Assembly (NCBI RefSeq): GCF_964204645.1
Contig: NC_134026.1
Coordinates: forward strand, 22,586,650-22,650,649
Origin: Tubulanus polymorphus
Taxonomy: Eukaryota > Nemertea > Palaeonemertea > Tubulaniformes > Tubulanidae
Reading direction: 5' to 3'
Length of the DNA stretch: 64,000 nt
This document shows, one piece after another, positions 1 through 16,912 of this stretch. Under the pieces are notes generated by a model. The model saw only the letters and a program-made list of their open reading frames with translations. It was not told where the DNA came from and made no database searches. The first letter of the stretch is position 1; the number at the start of each line of letters is the position of its first letter. The position numbers were made by a program, and so were the translations under genes.

Positions 1-4369
<4,369 letters not shown>

Positions 4370-4870
4370 CTCGACTTTTTAACAACGTCGTCGTCGTCGC
4401 CGTAGTTTAAATAGGGTTAATGACTATGCGTGCCACTGTTTCCCGTAAGCTTTGTGCCCTTTTACGAAATAACGAAATCAATGCCTGAAAAAAGTGCAAA
4501 ATTCGATTCATTTCATTAATTGTTGAAGGAAGGCAATTGAATTATTGAAGAAGTACATACAAATATTGAAGAAGTACATAAAAATACAAAAGGCCTTTCT
4601 TTCTTTTCTTTGACTTTGTTTCTAGAACAAGTAAAACAATAACAGCCTTACCGTTTCACATCCATAAACACAATGTCAATGTCATTTAAACATCAATCGA
4701 TCGATTGATTTTCGAGTAATTTTACAAATTTGAAAATTTGTTCATGTCAAAACTTGTCAAATTTGTAAACAGGAAACAGAAAGCGCCAACTAGCGGTTGA
4801 AGTACATCGGTCGTACGGAAACTACCGAAGGTGTCCTTACACGTTCACGGAAACTGCCGACGGCGTTTAC

Positions 4871-4889
4871 CGTGGTTTTCCCCGATTGG
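4871..4889 (-). promoter_or_regulatory. ER stress response element (ERSE) upstream of calreticulin
   Basis: Read on the minus strand, this is CCAAT, nine bases, CCACG: an exact match to the vertebrate ERSE bound by NF-Y and ATF6/XBP1. It ends 127 bp before the calreticulin ATG. A second, degenerate copy (CCAAT-N9-CCATC) lies at 4904-4922 on the plus strand, and a CACGTG E-box at 4934-4939. No TATA box is apparent. The ERSE is established for mammalian calreticulin and GRP78; its function here is inferred from sequence and position. Confidence 0.75.
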
Positions 4890-5015
4890 CTGAAAATTCT
4901 CGTCCAATCATCGCGCTCCATCTGGCTGTATGTCACGTGGGTTATTAGAGCTTCCTTCCCCTCCATTTAGTTGGCCGTTCACTTGGACCGTGGATAGTTA
5001 GAGTCTCCATCGAAA

Positions 5016-7848
5016 ATGAAGTCTGCAGTGTTTTTACTCAGCTGCTTGATCGGTCTGGCCGTTTCAGAACCGAAAGTATACTTCAAAGAAACTTTTGAAA
5101 GTAAGTGCGACGGTTTAAATAGTGATCTGATACGTTAAATTCTGCTCGAAACCAGAACCCGGAAGTGAAAATCAAATTCAGTAGCCGGCTGGCTGATGCT
5201 GTCGGTGTGGAGGCAGTAATTCAGACATGACATTTGCCATTCCATTCCATACATCTGTATTCTATGTCAGTTTAATGCATTCAAAAATTGTCCATGTTAG
5301 TATGTTATTTTTTGCCGTTTTCTGAAGCTTAGAGTTACTTTCAGTTTCATCTACTCTTAAACTGATCAGATCAGGTCTTTCCTGACTGCCTCGGTCCTCG
5401 TTCACTGTTACAATGGCAGTAATCATAAGGAACCGTTTGACTTTTGCTCCTTTAGCTCATTCTTCGTTTGTTTTGAATTTTTCCAGAGGATCCTATAGCT
5501 GGTGATGATTGGGTGGTGTCCGAACATAAATCAGACTTAGGACAGTTTAAATGGACTGCTGGAAAGTTCTATGGTGATGCCGATAAGGACAAGGGTATGT
5601 TAGATTTATCAAATGTTTGATCTCTAATTAGTTTTCTTCCATATCTGATGTGATGCTTACTTCGATTGTTGTCGGAAAAATTTGCGTATGAATTTTAGGA
5701 TAATATAAGAGAATTTGCTTTACAGGTTTGCAGACAAGTCAGGATGCTCGTTTCTACGGAATCTCAAGAAAGTTCGAGTCGTTTTCGAATGAAGGCAAAA
5801 CCCTAGTCGTCCAGTTTTCTGTGAAACATGAACAGAATATCGACTGCGGCGGTGGTTACTTGAAACTTTACGCTAGCGACGCGAACCAAAAAGATTTACA
5901 CGGAGAGACTCCATACAATATAATGTTTGGTAAGTTTTTCCTTGGTTGGTTATAACCTTCCAGTTCAGCTTATTTAAGAAATGGTTGTCTGTGGTTCTTG
6001 ATCGATAATAAATGTGTCGATCTTGATGAAAGTTGGGCGCATATGTTAGTCTGGGGTCTCGTTTGCAGTGCAAAGAATGCAGCGACATGACCTCATGATC
6101 GAGGAACAAGATCGAAATTCAAGTTGTCTTAACAAAATTTAACTGTTAGTCCTATTTACCTAATCCAAAATGCAATGGAAACTAACGCATGGTAATTTTG
6201 GAGTTTGAGCCCGTCATTGTCACCCATGGCTTGTTCTTGATTTTAGGGTAACCAATTCTTACAGTGAAAGTATTGTTTTCGTTTACAGGCCCTGACATCT
6301 GTGGTCCAGCTACCAAAAAAGTCCATGTGATATTTAGCTACAAAGGCAAAAATTTACTCATTAAGAAAGAGATCCGTTGCAAGGTATGTTGTAGGGCAAT
6401 GTTATTTGAATCACATCATACGCTGTATTTGCAGTAACTATTTTTGTCTAAAATTTGTTTATGAATCTTTAATCCATTTCAATGTTCTTTCTATCCGTTA
6501 GGATGATGTATTTTCGCATTTGTACACTTTGATCGTAAAACCAGACAACACGTACATCGTAAAGATTGACAACGAAAAAGTTGAATCGGGTGAACTAGAG
6601 GCGGACTGGGACTTCCTTCCAGCAAAGAAAATCAAGGTAGGTCTTTCTTATTCCAACAGTTTACCTTGTGATACAGTGGAACCTATGAATCTTTCTGAGG
6701 TTGTTATTCTATGTTTGCACGAACTGCTTTAATTTTTTCTTAAGTCTGAGAACTCTTGAACTGTGTACTCAATATTTGACACTGTATTTAGAATATAACA
6801 CTGCTCGCATTGACACTATGTTTATTTGCATCCATGCTTGACCATTTTATTAAGCGTTGCCTGTGTTTTTATGATTTTAGGACCCTGAAGCAAAAAAACC
6901 AGAAGACTGGGACGAGCGCGAGACTATCGATGATGAAAATGACAAGAAGCCAGAAGACTGGGACAAACCAGAACACATTCCAGACCCAGAAGCCAAGAAA
7001 CCTGATGACTGGGATGATGAAATGGACGGAGAGTGGGAACCACCACAGATTGATAACCCTGAATACAAGGTACATACTGACTCTTAACAGGCATCAATTA
7101 TTAATACGAAGTTGAGATTGTATTTGATAAGCTTCTCTGTTTTAGTTGCTCAGTTTAATGGCTTACTCGAATCTTGAATCGTTTTAGGGAGAATGGAAGC
7201 CAAAACAAGTACCAAATCCTGCTTACAAAGGCAAATGGGTGCACCCAGAAATAGACAACCCAGAATATACTGCTGATGATAAACTATACAGTTTTGATAG
7301 CTTTGGTGTGTTAGGATTAGATCTTTGGCAGGTATGTGATAAGATTGTATTACTTATTATATTGTTGAGATTATGCTACTAGAAGTCTACCTCAAAATGG
7401 GAAAAGATGTGTCTAATAACGAATTTTATTTGCTATTTTTGTTAGGTTAAATCGGGAACTATCTTTGACAACATGTTGATCACTGACGATGAAAAATATG
7501 CTGAAGAATTTGGAAATGAAACCTGGGGTAAAACTAAGGTACGTTGAATCAGACGTGTGTCATCAGAGAATTTATTTTCATGCATTGTTGTTTGTGAAAT
7601 ATTTCTTATCTCGTGTTGTTTGTTTATCGTCATAGGATGCAGAAAAGAAGATGAAAGACGCACAAGACGAGGAGGAAAGGAAGAAGCAAGAGGAAGAAGA
7701 TAAGAAAGCCAAAGAAGAGGAAGAGAAGAATAAGAAAGAAGGCGAAGATAAGGATGACGAGGATGATGAAGACAAAGATGATGAAAAGGAACCGTCGGAT
7801 TCGGAAGAAAACAAAGATGACAAAAAGGAGAAGCACGATGAATTATAA
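5016..7848 (+). CDS. CALR: Calreticulin
   Basis: Nine exons: 5016-5100, 5487-5594, 5726-5929, 6289-6383, 6502-6636, 6881-7069, 7188-7331, 7446-7538 and 7636-7848. They total 1266 nt, or 421 residues, the usual calreticulin length. The protein starts with a signal peptide ([19 protein letters not shown]). The lectin domain contains the family signature around MFGPDICGP. The P-domain has three KPEDWD-type repeats followed by three GxWxPPxIxNPxY repeats. The C-terminal tail is a highly acidic Lys/Glu/Asp low-affinity calcium store and ends in HDEL for ER retention. Calreticulin is a lumenal, calcium-dependent lectin chaperone that binds monoglucosylated glycoproteins. The ERSE just upstream suggests induction by unfolded proteins. 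The start is the only ATG giving the signal peptide. Confidence 0.98.
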
Positions 7849-9150
7849 GAACTGTTAATACTGATGCTGTCCTTATAGAATACTAACCATTAATCTCTCA
7901 TTATCGCTCTATGAAAGTGCATTATCGATTCATCATTTTCACTTGATCATCTCTCATCGCATCATTTAATCTCTTAGAAGTCTCTTGTTGTCGTTGTTAC
8001 CCATGCGGTTGCGCTTTCATAGATACGATTGTGTGTATTTTCAAAGAAAAACCTGTTTATTTTTATCAAGGCATTAGGCAGATTTTTATTTTGTCTTTTC
8101 AACCGTGCAGAGCGGCGCTGGCTGTTTGTTTACAATATTGATATATCATAGATAAGGTACATTCAATCAATTCCGATCTAGCTCTCTTTGTCCGGGTCTG
8201 CCACTCGGAACGAATCCTTGCCAATATCGTTCAAATGTTGCTCGTAGTGTATTGTATGTATATGTGAAGGGCTTGGCATGTTAGAAGTATGACAATCATG
8301 TAATGCCGGAATCATTTTGTCCAACTCTGATTAGGACTAGTTTGATTGTAGTTAAGCGTGAAATTCCAGATTTTGGGGACCATATTGAAGTAAATTTTTC
8401 GAAAGAGAAAGTCATGCTATTTGTGTGTCGTGAAAGAGTTCACCGTTTTGGATGACGGCTCTTCATTTAGGCTAAACTGTGTTTGTGTTAGATAGGGTCA
8501 GTATCAGTATTAGCTATATACATCTCTGTCCTTGGGTTCTCATTTCAATTCCGTACGCCATTGTTCATCGTGTCTTTGATTGTCATCATTCATAACTTGT
8601 ATTCACGAAAATCGGTATATCGGTTCTCATAACACATTCTGACTTTGTGCATTACATGCTCGAAATTCTTTTTGTTTTAAGAAAATTGTGTCTCAAGTCT
8701 GAACTCTTTAATTCATACTTTGTCCGAATTGAATCAAAAAAGGGATTGGAAACAAGTCTTTAAAAGAGTAACGATTTTGTCACTGTTTTGTTTTTTATTC
8801 TGAGGTACGCTTTTGTTATTTAATAATAGTTGATGTGTACATGATATTTTATGTATTTGATTCGGTAACTGTTAATATATTCGGTGTGGTTGGTATGTAT
8901 TTTCATATAACATACTGTATGTCTCTGGACGCTTTTTGTCTTAAAACAGAGCACTCACATCATGCTACTACTGAAAATGCTACTACTACTATTACATACA
9001 TGTTTTCAATGGAGATTCTTCTTTTCACGTGTCAATCCAGTTCACACACAAAATTTTGAGCCGAAAACAATGCTTTTGTACATTGGTAGAATTTTTAAGT
9101 TTTCTGAAAATAATGTACAGGAGATAGTGAACTATAAATAAAGAAAATTG
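7849..9150 (+). other. Probable calreticulin 3' UTR
   Basis: This AT-rich non-coding stretch follows the stop codon. An AATAAA polyadenylation signal sits at 9137-9142. No coding exon or RNA gene was seen, and the small reading frames here have no coding character. Confidence 0.55.
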
Positions 9151-9525
9151 GTATTCGTAAATTATTGGTTTGTTCGTGTTGTTTAAAAACTCGTAGATGA
9201 TGAAAAGTCTCAAGTTTTTAGTATGAACATGCAATGTTTGCTGCTTCCTTCCTGTCGGTCTGTACCCAACCCCTCGGACAATCAGCAGTGTGTACAAACA
9301 GCAGGTAGACGGCTGCAAAGGTTTTTCCTGAGGCTATGGACCCTGTAGTCTACAATTGTCCTTGAGGTTAGGTGAAAAATTTGCTAGGCATGTTCAAATG
9401 GAGAGTAAGAGCCTTTTACAGCAGAAGAAAGAATTTTAAAGCAGCTCTTTAGGTAATCGGTATTGTATCCCGATTGCTGGCAGAAGTTTGAAGTTGATTC
9501 GATCAGAAATATCCATATAAACTGG

Positions 9526-10788
9526 GGTCCAGGGACACCATGCCCACTTGGGAAGTGGTTCCAAATGCTCAACAATTTCAATATTCAACGCCCCCTGGTG
9601 ACCATATACAGAATCCAATGACCTTGAAACTCACCACAATCATAGAACATGTCAGCAGCTACGATTTTGTAATTGATTGTGATAACAAAATATACCTCCT
9701 TACCACTTTAATATGGAAATACTAAGTTATTCTACTATTCAACGCCCCCTGGTGACCATATTCAAAACCCAATGACCTTGAAACTCACCACAATCATAGA
9801 ACATGTCACGAACTATAACTTTGTAATTGATCATGGTAACAAAATATGCCTAGGTACCAATATAATAAGGAAATACTAAGTTATTCTACTATTCAACGCC
9901 CCCTGGTGACCATATAGAATAACTAATGGCCTTAAAACTTGCCACAATCATAGATGATGTCATGAGCTACAACTTTGCAATTTATTGTGGTTACAAAATA
10001 TGCATTGTTACGAATATAATATAGAAATATTAAGATATTGCATTATTCAACGCCCCCTGGTGGCCATATATACAAAAACCAATGACCTTCAAACTCACCA
10101 CAATCATAGAACATGTTATGAGCTACAACTTTCTAAATGATTGTGGTAACAAAATACGCTTAGGTATCAATATAATGTGGAAAAACTTTTTCCCACTTAC
10201 GAATGAGTACTGCAGACACCAAGATGGCCGCCAATTGCGTGATAATTGGCTGATGAAAAATACCTGTCTCAGGTTTAAAACATCCCTTTCCAAAGAATAC
10301 CCATCACAAATTGCAATGAGAAATGATAAACCAGTAGGAAGCTACAGGACTCAGAATTTGGGCCAAAATTAACATTTTTGGGCACTAAAAAGGTCATAGG
10401 ACGGCCATCTTGAGTCGGATCGACCCAATTTTTGTTATGCTGATGGGCCCTGGGGGAATTCATATATATCCGAAAGATCAAGGTGATCAAAGCGTCTTCA
10501 AAATTTCCCTCAAAAAGTTCAGATGTGAAAAGCTCAAAAGTGCTGATTTTGGCGAACAACAATGGCTGCCAGTCAGCCATCTTGAATCTGACAGGGCCAG
10601 TTTTTGGGCTGAAGATGTGTCTAGGGTAGATACATGTGTAACCCAAATATCAAGACATTACCTTGAAGCGTCTTCAAAACTTCCCAAAATAACTGGATTC
10701 TGTCTACGGACGGACGAACGGACGGACGGACGACGGACGAAAAGTGAACGCAATAGCCCGCTGGGACTAAAGTCCCAAGTGGGCTAAA
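9526..10788. repeat. Dispersed repeat family, copy A (with GCCCACTTGGGA ends)
   Basis: It starts with a GGTCCAGGGACACCATGCCC block and ends with a GGACGGACGG-type tail followed by AGCCCGCTGGGACTAAAGTC and CCAAGTGGGC. The first and last few dozen bases carry the 12-bp inverted pair GCCCACTTGGGA / TCCCAAGTGGGC. Closely related sequence recurs at 14108-14660 and 16913-17476, so this is a dispersed family. No transposase is visible, and the reading frames inside are not conserved between copies. Copy A is longest because it contains a 154-bp tandem array. Confidence 0.8.
9583..10195 (+). repeat. 154-bp tandem array, four units, each with a CTCF-like motif
   Basis: The block ATTCAACGCCCCCTGGTG recurs at 9583, 9737, 9891 and 10045, an exact spacing of 154 bp. 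The rest of each unit (TGACCTTGAAACTCACCACA and onward) is also repeated with a few differences. Each unit contains GCCCCCTGGTG, and the fourth has GCCCCCTGGTGGCC. This matches the reverse complement of the core of the bilaterian CTCF consensus (CCACCAGGGGGC). Confidence 0.85.
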
Positions 10789-12189
10789 AACTCATATTAT
10801 AATGTAGATAATTTATTTTTTGTATGAATTATATCACATTTTTGAATACTTTCAGCAGTTCTTACAAAAAACTGCTATTTGATATCAATCTATGACAATC
10901 TAATTATCAGTTAATTAAATATATTACTGATCACCTAATCTACTTGGTATATTAATAGTTATATACTGAAATTATGCACCATGATATGCCTTAGTTCGAT
11001 AGGCAAGAGGATGAGTAGCACCAGGAAATAATGCATGCATAATAAATTAGCAATCTAATGTTGCGTTTAAGGGAGTATATGAGCATACAGTAGTACATTA
11101 AGATCTGTAAGTATATCCACCAAGAAAATAATATTACTAATCTACTAAAGAATAATAATTTTTTTTCATTCACGAAGACATGATTAATTTTCAAATCTCT
11201 TAAACTGACTTCGTTTTTCAGTATTACAACTTGAATTACTAATGATTTAATCTCAAATAAAGCACTCATTAAGTTGTATATTTGACACAAGGAAATGAAG
11301 TGTTGTTTACAACATAAAAATCAACAACATAAAAATATTACACGCGCATGCATTAATAAGTAAAATGAAAAATACATCAAGATAATTCTATCTAGTCACA
11401 TTTGAATATGAAATATATGAATGTATAATAGAAATTTAGCAAATAGTAACACAACATAAATATAGCAATTATAATACATATACATATATCTATAAAGATT
11501 GATAAAATGAAGTTTGATAAAATGTCAACATATTCTCAAAACATATAGCATTATTCATTAATCATTTGTTATACATATCATAAAATAATTTCATAAAAAA
11601 TCATTCACCGTTGCACGAAACTAAAATCAGAAATTCTCATGACAAAATAGAATCTATGAAGTGAACATTGACCATCTGAAAACTCTTAAGGTCAAAAGAA
11701 TATAGTATACCTGACGAATACACTAGGTACATGTATAATCACTTTTCTAAGCTACGCTACGAATGCATTGCATGGATGGTGCACTGGGCTTTCTGTAATA
11801 CAAATTTGTTCAGTAATCAGCACACAGAACACAGGGATATATGGCAATAATACCATAGCATAAAGCATATAACAAGATAAACTAAACATGGGATAAGTTA
11901 ATTATTATGTACTTCATAATATAGCACCGTAATTTCTTGAAATACACACAGACTTTAGTTGCTGACGTAAGACAAAGTTCGGAGTTTGATTCTTTCATAA
12001 ATTACATGAATATGCTGATTTTGTTCACAAATCAAATACGTGATAGATCAATTTGATTAACATACTGGTACCTATAGGTGCAGCAAAATAGCTTCAATGC
12101 ATTCAAAATATGAATATTCAGCACCAATCACATTCCAATATAAAAGCTACTATCTGTTCCAAATTGATTTGAGTAGACTTTTAAACTTA
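10789..12189. other. AT-rich non-coding stretch downstream of DAB
   Basis: Very AT-rich sequence with no convincing exon. Part is probably the 3' UTR of the minus-strand DAB gene, whose stop lies at 12190-12192. TTTATT at about 10812, which reads AATAAA on the minus strand, could end a long UTR, but nothing confirms it. Confidence 0.4.
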
Positions 12190-15100
12190 TTACGACTCCC
12201 TCTTCTGGTTATCATCTTTGTTCACAATTGCATAGACAGGTTCCTAAAAGTCATGACAAAATATAAATAAACCTCAGTTAGACGAACTACTGAAATCATA
12301 ATGATCATCAAATATATTTCGTCTATTACTGGTATGAATTATCTGTATAAGAATAAGTGAACTGAATTCATTTTTCTACCTGTAAATTAACTGGACTTGC
12401 AAATGGATCGGCAGGAAACTTCACATCAAATGCAGCTATGGCTTCGTTCGTTCCGTTAGCCGATGCAAAGAATGGGTCCATAGCAAACGGATCAGCAGCC
12501 ACAGCCGGTTTCGTTCCTAAGGTTCTCTGTCGTGGAACTGGCGCCGGAGGAGTTAACTTCGGAATTCCACACGTATCTAACTGTTGAGGTCTCGGTGGTG
12601 GTGCAGGTGCGACGTCAGGTAATATAACCTTTTGATCATTGGGAAGAGGTGGGGGTGGAGCCCTTGGCGATGGCATATCAAAATCAGCTTCGGCACAAAA
12701 AGGTACATCTCGAGGTGGTTTGGTAGGATTCGACTGACTAGCAAACAGCATAGTTGTTGGGCTTTGATTTGAATTATCTTTTACATTGTCAGCAGTTGTG
12801 CTATTTAGTGACAAATCTTTCAATGTGACTTTAGGCTGCACTTTGAATTCAGCAAACATCTCTTCTTTCCGCACATACGGCCTATTTCCGCCCAAAGGAT
12901 CCAAATCGCTGAACAAATTCTCCATTGATCCCGATTTCGAGCTCGGTTTTGATGAAGGACGTGAATCTGGTTTCTCAGTTTGTTCTTTTTTCGGAAGTAG
13001 AGGGCTATTACCTGCGAAAGGATTTGGTGTAAGATCCATCGCTGGTGGCACGGGTGAGCCAGTATTTAATGGCTCATCTGGGTGAAACAAAGTGGGATTC
13101 TGTAGAGTAGAAAGGTCTTCAAATACTGAATACTTGTCATACTGGAATGAGCCTTGCTGACTTGAAGAGGCTACCGCCTCTGTCTGTGGAGGAAAAGTGC
13201 CTGGTTGTGGTTGAAAAGCTGGTTGACCGAATAGATCTGTACTCTATAGAATAGAAATAGAATTATTTATAGAAATCATGATTCTTACGCGGTCATTAAT
13301 TCAAGTCATTAACACCCATAGACATTTTTATGGCTGATCATAAATTGCTAACCTGACTAGTTTGGAATGTTTGTGAAGGCTGCTGTGAAGCAGTCGCCCA
13401 GAGGTTTGTCGATGCTCCGAAAGGGTCGATACCGGGTTGAGGTGGACCAGTTGTTACAATTGTGAGAGGGGTTGGTGAGAACGGATCCGATTCAAATGCA
13501 TTCATTTGCTGTATACCCTGCAGGAGATATCATTATCAAGACTACAGAATTCATCAACTACCATTTAAGTTTGCGAGTCACTCATAAACCAGTACCTGTT
13601 GAATCGATTCCAATTCTGTAGCTAAATCTAATAAAGTCCCAACATTTTCCGGATTTTCCTCCGATCGACTTGTAACGAATTCAAGTTTTCTTGGGGCCTA
13701 AATCACGCAAAATAATAATCATGAATTGACAAGTGAAGTGAAATAATGATGCAGAATTTTGATAGTATCATTTTATTCACAAATATTTCATAACAGGCAA
13801 TATTTACCTCATAATCAGATTCATCTTTTTTCTCACTTGGTTGTTGATTTTCTTTATCAGCAGATTTCTGATTTTCCTTAAGAGGTTCATCTTTGTCTTT
13901 ATCAGCTTGTGCTTTTTTCGCATCCATTTCTTTCTTCTTCAGTTCAAACACCACTTGGAAGAGATCACGAAGTGTCAGAACAAGATGTTCTGACTGAAAA
14001 ACCAAAAATGTCAGCATAATATTGATTGGAAGACCCAACAATTCGAATTCTACAGATCACAACAATTCAGATACACGTAATCGGGTGGGTTAAATTTGAT
14101 TTAACAACACGAGGTCCAGGGACACCATGCCCGTAGGGTGAAATGCCTTACAATCTGAAAATTCAAATATTCAAAATGCTCCCTTATGAACATATACATA
14201 AACTAATGGGCATATCCAGGATTTTGAGAAAGGTAAATGGACCAACTAAAAACTGAGTGATGGTGAGATAGCAAAGCACCTAACAGAGGGTTGACGGCCG
14301 TTCTTAGAGTCATGTAGTGTATGATTGGACCCATTTTTCTTATGATGATAGGCTCTATGGGGATACATACACATATGAAATATCAAGAAAATTGATCAAA
14401 CCGTCTTCAAAACTTCCCATGAAAACTTCAAAAATGTGTAAAAAGTGTTGATTTTAGTAAACATAATGGCCACCATACAGCCATCTTAAATCAGATCAGG
14501 CCAGCTTTTTTGGCTGTTTAGGGTAGACACATATATAAAACAAATATCACGACAATTCATTGATGAATCTTTAAAACTTCCCAAAATAACTGAATTCCAT
14601 CTACAGAGGGACAGACGAATCACTGCAGTGAATGCAATAGCCCGCTGGGACTATGATCTAGGTAGACAACAAATTTGAACTTCAAAACCAATTGAATTCC
14701 CTCATATAATGTATAATAGATATAATTGTAAATATATAATTCTAAATTTCTCTTACCGCTTTTTCCGATTTGATACCAAAAAACACGTGTGTTCCATCTT
14801 TATTGCCAAAAACATATCCAAAGGCTCTTGCATCAGTGACATCTCGTGAAATGAATGATATCCGATGAACAGGATGTTGGTGTTCCACTTTCTGTAAGAA
14901 ATACTTATTCATTCAATATCAACTCTTCACACCATCAATCTGACACGAATAGAGAACTAAAATAAGGCTACAAAAATTTATTTCACAATGCACGTGAATG
15001 CCCAACAACTTTTGGAACCCGACTATGGATTTCAATTCTAAAAGCAAACAGTTCAAACAAAACAATTCTCTGGTGGTCATCTAGATCTGGATTTAGAGAC

Positions 15101-15762
15101 TTTTAACCTAAACCGAGGATTAATAAGTCATTATTCTAAAATTATTCTGAAACTTACCCCTAGCTTTTCGTCGATGATTTTCATACCGTCGAGAGTGATT
15201 TGAATGGTAACTTTTTGTTTATGAACTCCTGCCGCTTTCACATCAAGTTTCACCCTCTGCATGGCCTCCTGACACATTCGATCACCGCGCGCGTTCTCCA
15301 CTGGTGTGGTGCCAATCATTTTCCCCTTGAATACGACTCCATCTCCGCGAAATCGAGCTGGATCTAGCATATCATCTGGAAGATAATTACCAAACTAACT
15401 TTCATCCATAAATTAGTAATATCAATTATATTAATCAAAGATATAGAATAACAACTAAAGTCAAGTACTAATTATACTATATAAACATGTGCTGCAAAAT
15501 TTAGGTGTGTATATAGCCAACATGAAGTACATACCAAGCAAGTTAAGTAACACAAGTTAGACAATGTGCTGATTACATATCTTATTACAATGTTGAATTG
15601 GCTAACACAACTTTCAATTTCAATTCCTCTTACAATTCCATTTTATCCAAAACAAATATCTACCAGAAATAAAAGTGCAAGAACCTACAAACATTTACCT
15701 ATAGATTTAGCTTTAGACTTGTCCTTCTTCGATGATTTCGTAGATGCCACATCTTCAGACAT
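12190..15762 (-). CDS. DAB: Disabled (DAB) endocytic adaptor with PTB domain
   Basis: Eight exons: 15699-15762, 15158-15375, 14757-14891, 13808-13993, 13596-13697, 13353-13517, 12380-13243 and 12190-12243. Together they give 595 residues. Residues about 25-180 form the PTB domain typical of Disabled: RFRGDGVVFKGKMIG, ARGDRMCQEAM, KIIDEKLG, RISFISRDVTDARAFGYVFG and VLTLRDLFQVVFELKKKE. The tail has a clathrin-box-like LLDLA, five DPF motifs and one NPF for AP-2 and EH-domain partners, and PPPPLP/PPPRP stretches for SH3 domains. Disabled proteins bind NPxY signals in LDL-receptor-family tails and deliver them to clathrin coats; some also act in tyrosine-kinase signalling. Reading through the last donor would give an alternative end (NLQVEK-stop) instead of EPVYAIVNKDDNQKRES. 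An intron holds a dispersed repeat (14108-14660). Confidence 0.93.
14108..14660. repeat. Dispersed repeat family, copy B (in DAB intron)
   Basis: It begins GGTCCAGGGACACCATGCCC and ends near AGCCCGCTGGGACTATGATC, matching copies A and C throughout with many substitutions. The terminal GCCCACTTGGGA motif is decayed at both ends, so this is an old copy. It lies between the third and fourth coding exons of DAB. Confidence 0.75.
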
Positions 15763-16912
15763 TGTTTCTTATTTCTTGAGATAAATATACGTCTCTAACC
15801 TTAATAGTAAGAAATAAAGAGAAGAAATCAAATACTGCTGCGAAATATATGTAATTCAACGCTATCCTTAACCTATATGAATATACTCTATAACCACAGA
15901 TTAAACTTTACAACTTTATCAGTTGTAAGGATCCTTATATGTCAAGGGGCTGAACCCATAATTTAGGTCATGTCTCTCCGTTGGTTGTGTTGTGTTGGCC
16001 AGTGACAGTACCAAGTACAATCAACGTCAGTTAGGAATTTTATTGAATAAGTGCATTTCATATCATTGTTCTTATTTGAATAGAAAGATACACATCAGCT
16101 ATGCGCAACCACAATATATGAAGAGGTCGAATTGATATAAAATCGATTAAAAAATAAATACATCAAAGCACTCTGGTGAATCAGAAAATTTGTAATCATC
16201 TACTGAATTAATCTCTAAATTAATTCCTAAAACGAATTCCTAGTTTTTCCCCCAGTTCAGGTTGAAACACAAAGCGAGTTAAAAAATGTTAATGTCAAAT
16301 ATAGCTGCAAAGCAGCGATGACGGGTTTTCTGTAAAGCCATTCAGAATGATGGGAATTGTAGTAAATTGAAATATCGATACATAGAATAAAATGCATTGA
16401 CAGATTCGAACCTAATATGCAACCACTGTGTAAACGTCAAATATGATTCAGCCTTGAAACCGAACATACGTGGACGTACAATCACAAATATTAATATATT
16501 TGACCAGGCACTTATTTTGGCATTCAAACATCATGATACTGTATTATCACCATCCTTAAAAATGGATCTGTCCTATTAAGAACTCATCTTAAGCACCTGC
16601 TGAGCCGATAGATTGAGTGAATTCACAGATAAGAACGTATTATGATTTAGAATAGATTAGATTTAAGAAGTTAATGTTTTTATTGAAATATTTGAATAAA
16701 TACATATATTGTAGTGTAGATTCAATCAATAAATTATGAATTGATTTGGTCTGGGTTTCCGGCTGATGTTGATTTTGGCTTTTATGGATTACAAATTCTA
16801 CAGTGATAAACAATTGATACCTGCAACATGTGTGTAAATCAAACCTATTCCACTAGTTGCGTGTGTTTCCTAATAAACGGGAGAGTCACTCTTGATCTGA
16901 GTTATTAGAACT
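15763..16912. other. Non-coding upstream of DAB
   Basis: This presumably contains the DAB 5' UTR and promoter. No TATA box, exon pair or structured RNA could be supported. The small overlapping frames at 16342-16579 on both strands have no coding character. Confidence 0.35.

Noticed and set aside
7578-7836. Serine-rich and Phe/Leu-rich minus frames
   Set aside because: Shadows of the acidic calreticulin tail, whose GA-rich codons leave open antisense frames.
10275-10787. Frames of 123 and 125 residues on opposite strands
   Set aside because: Both lie wholly within the dispersed repeat and are broken in the other two copies.
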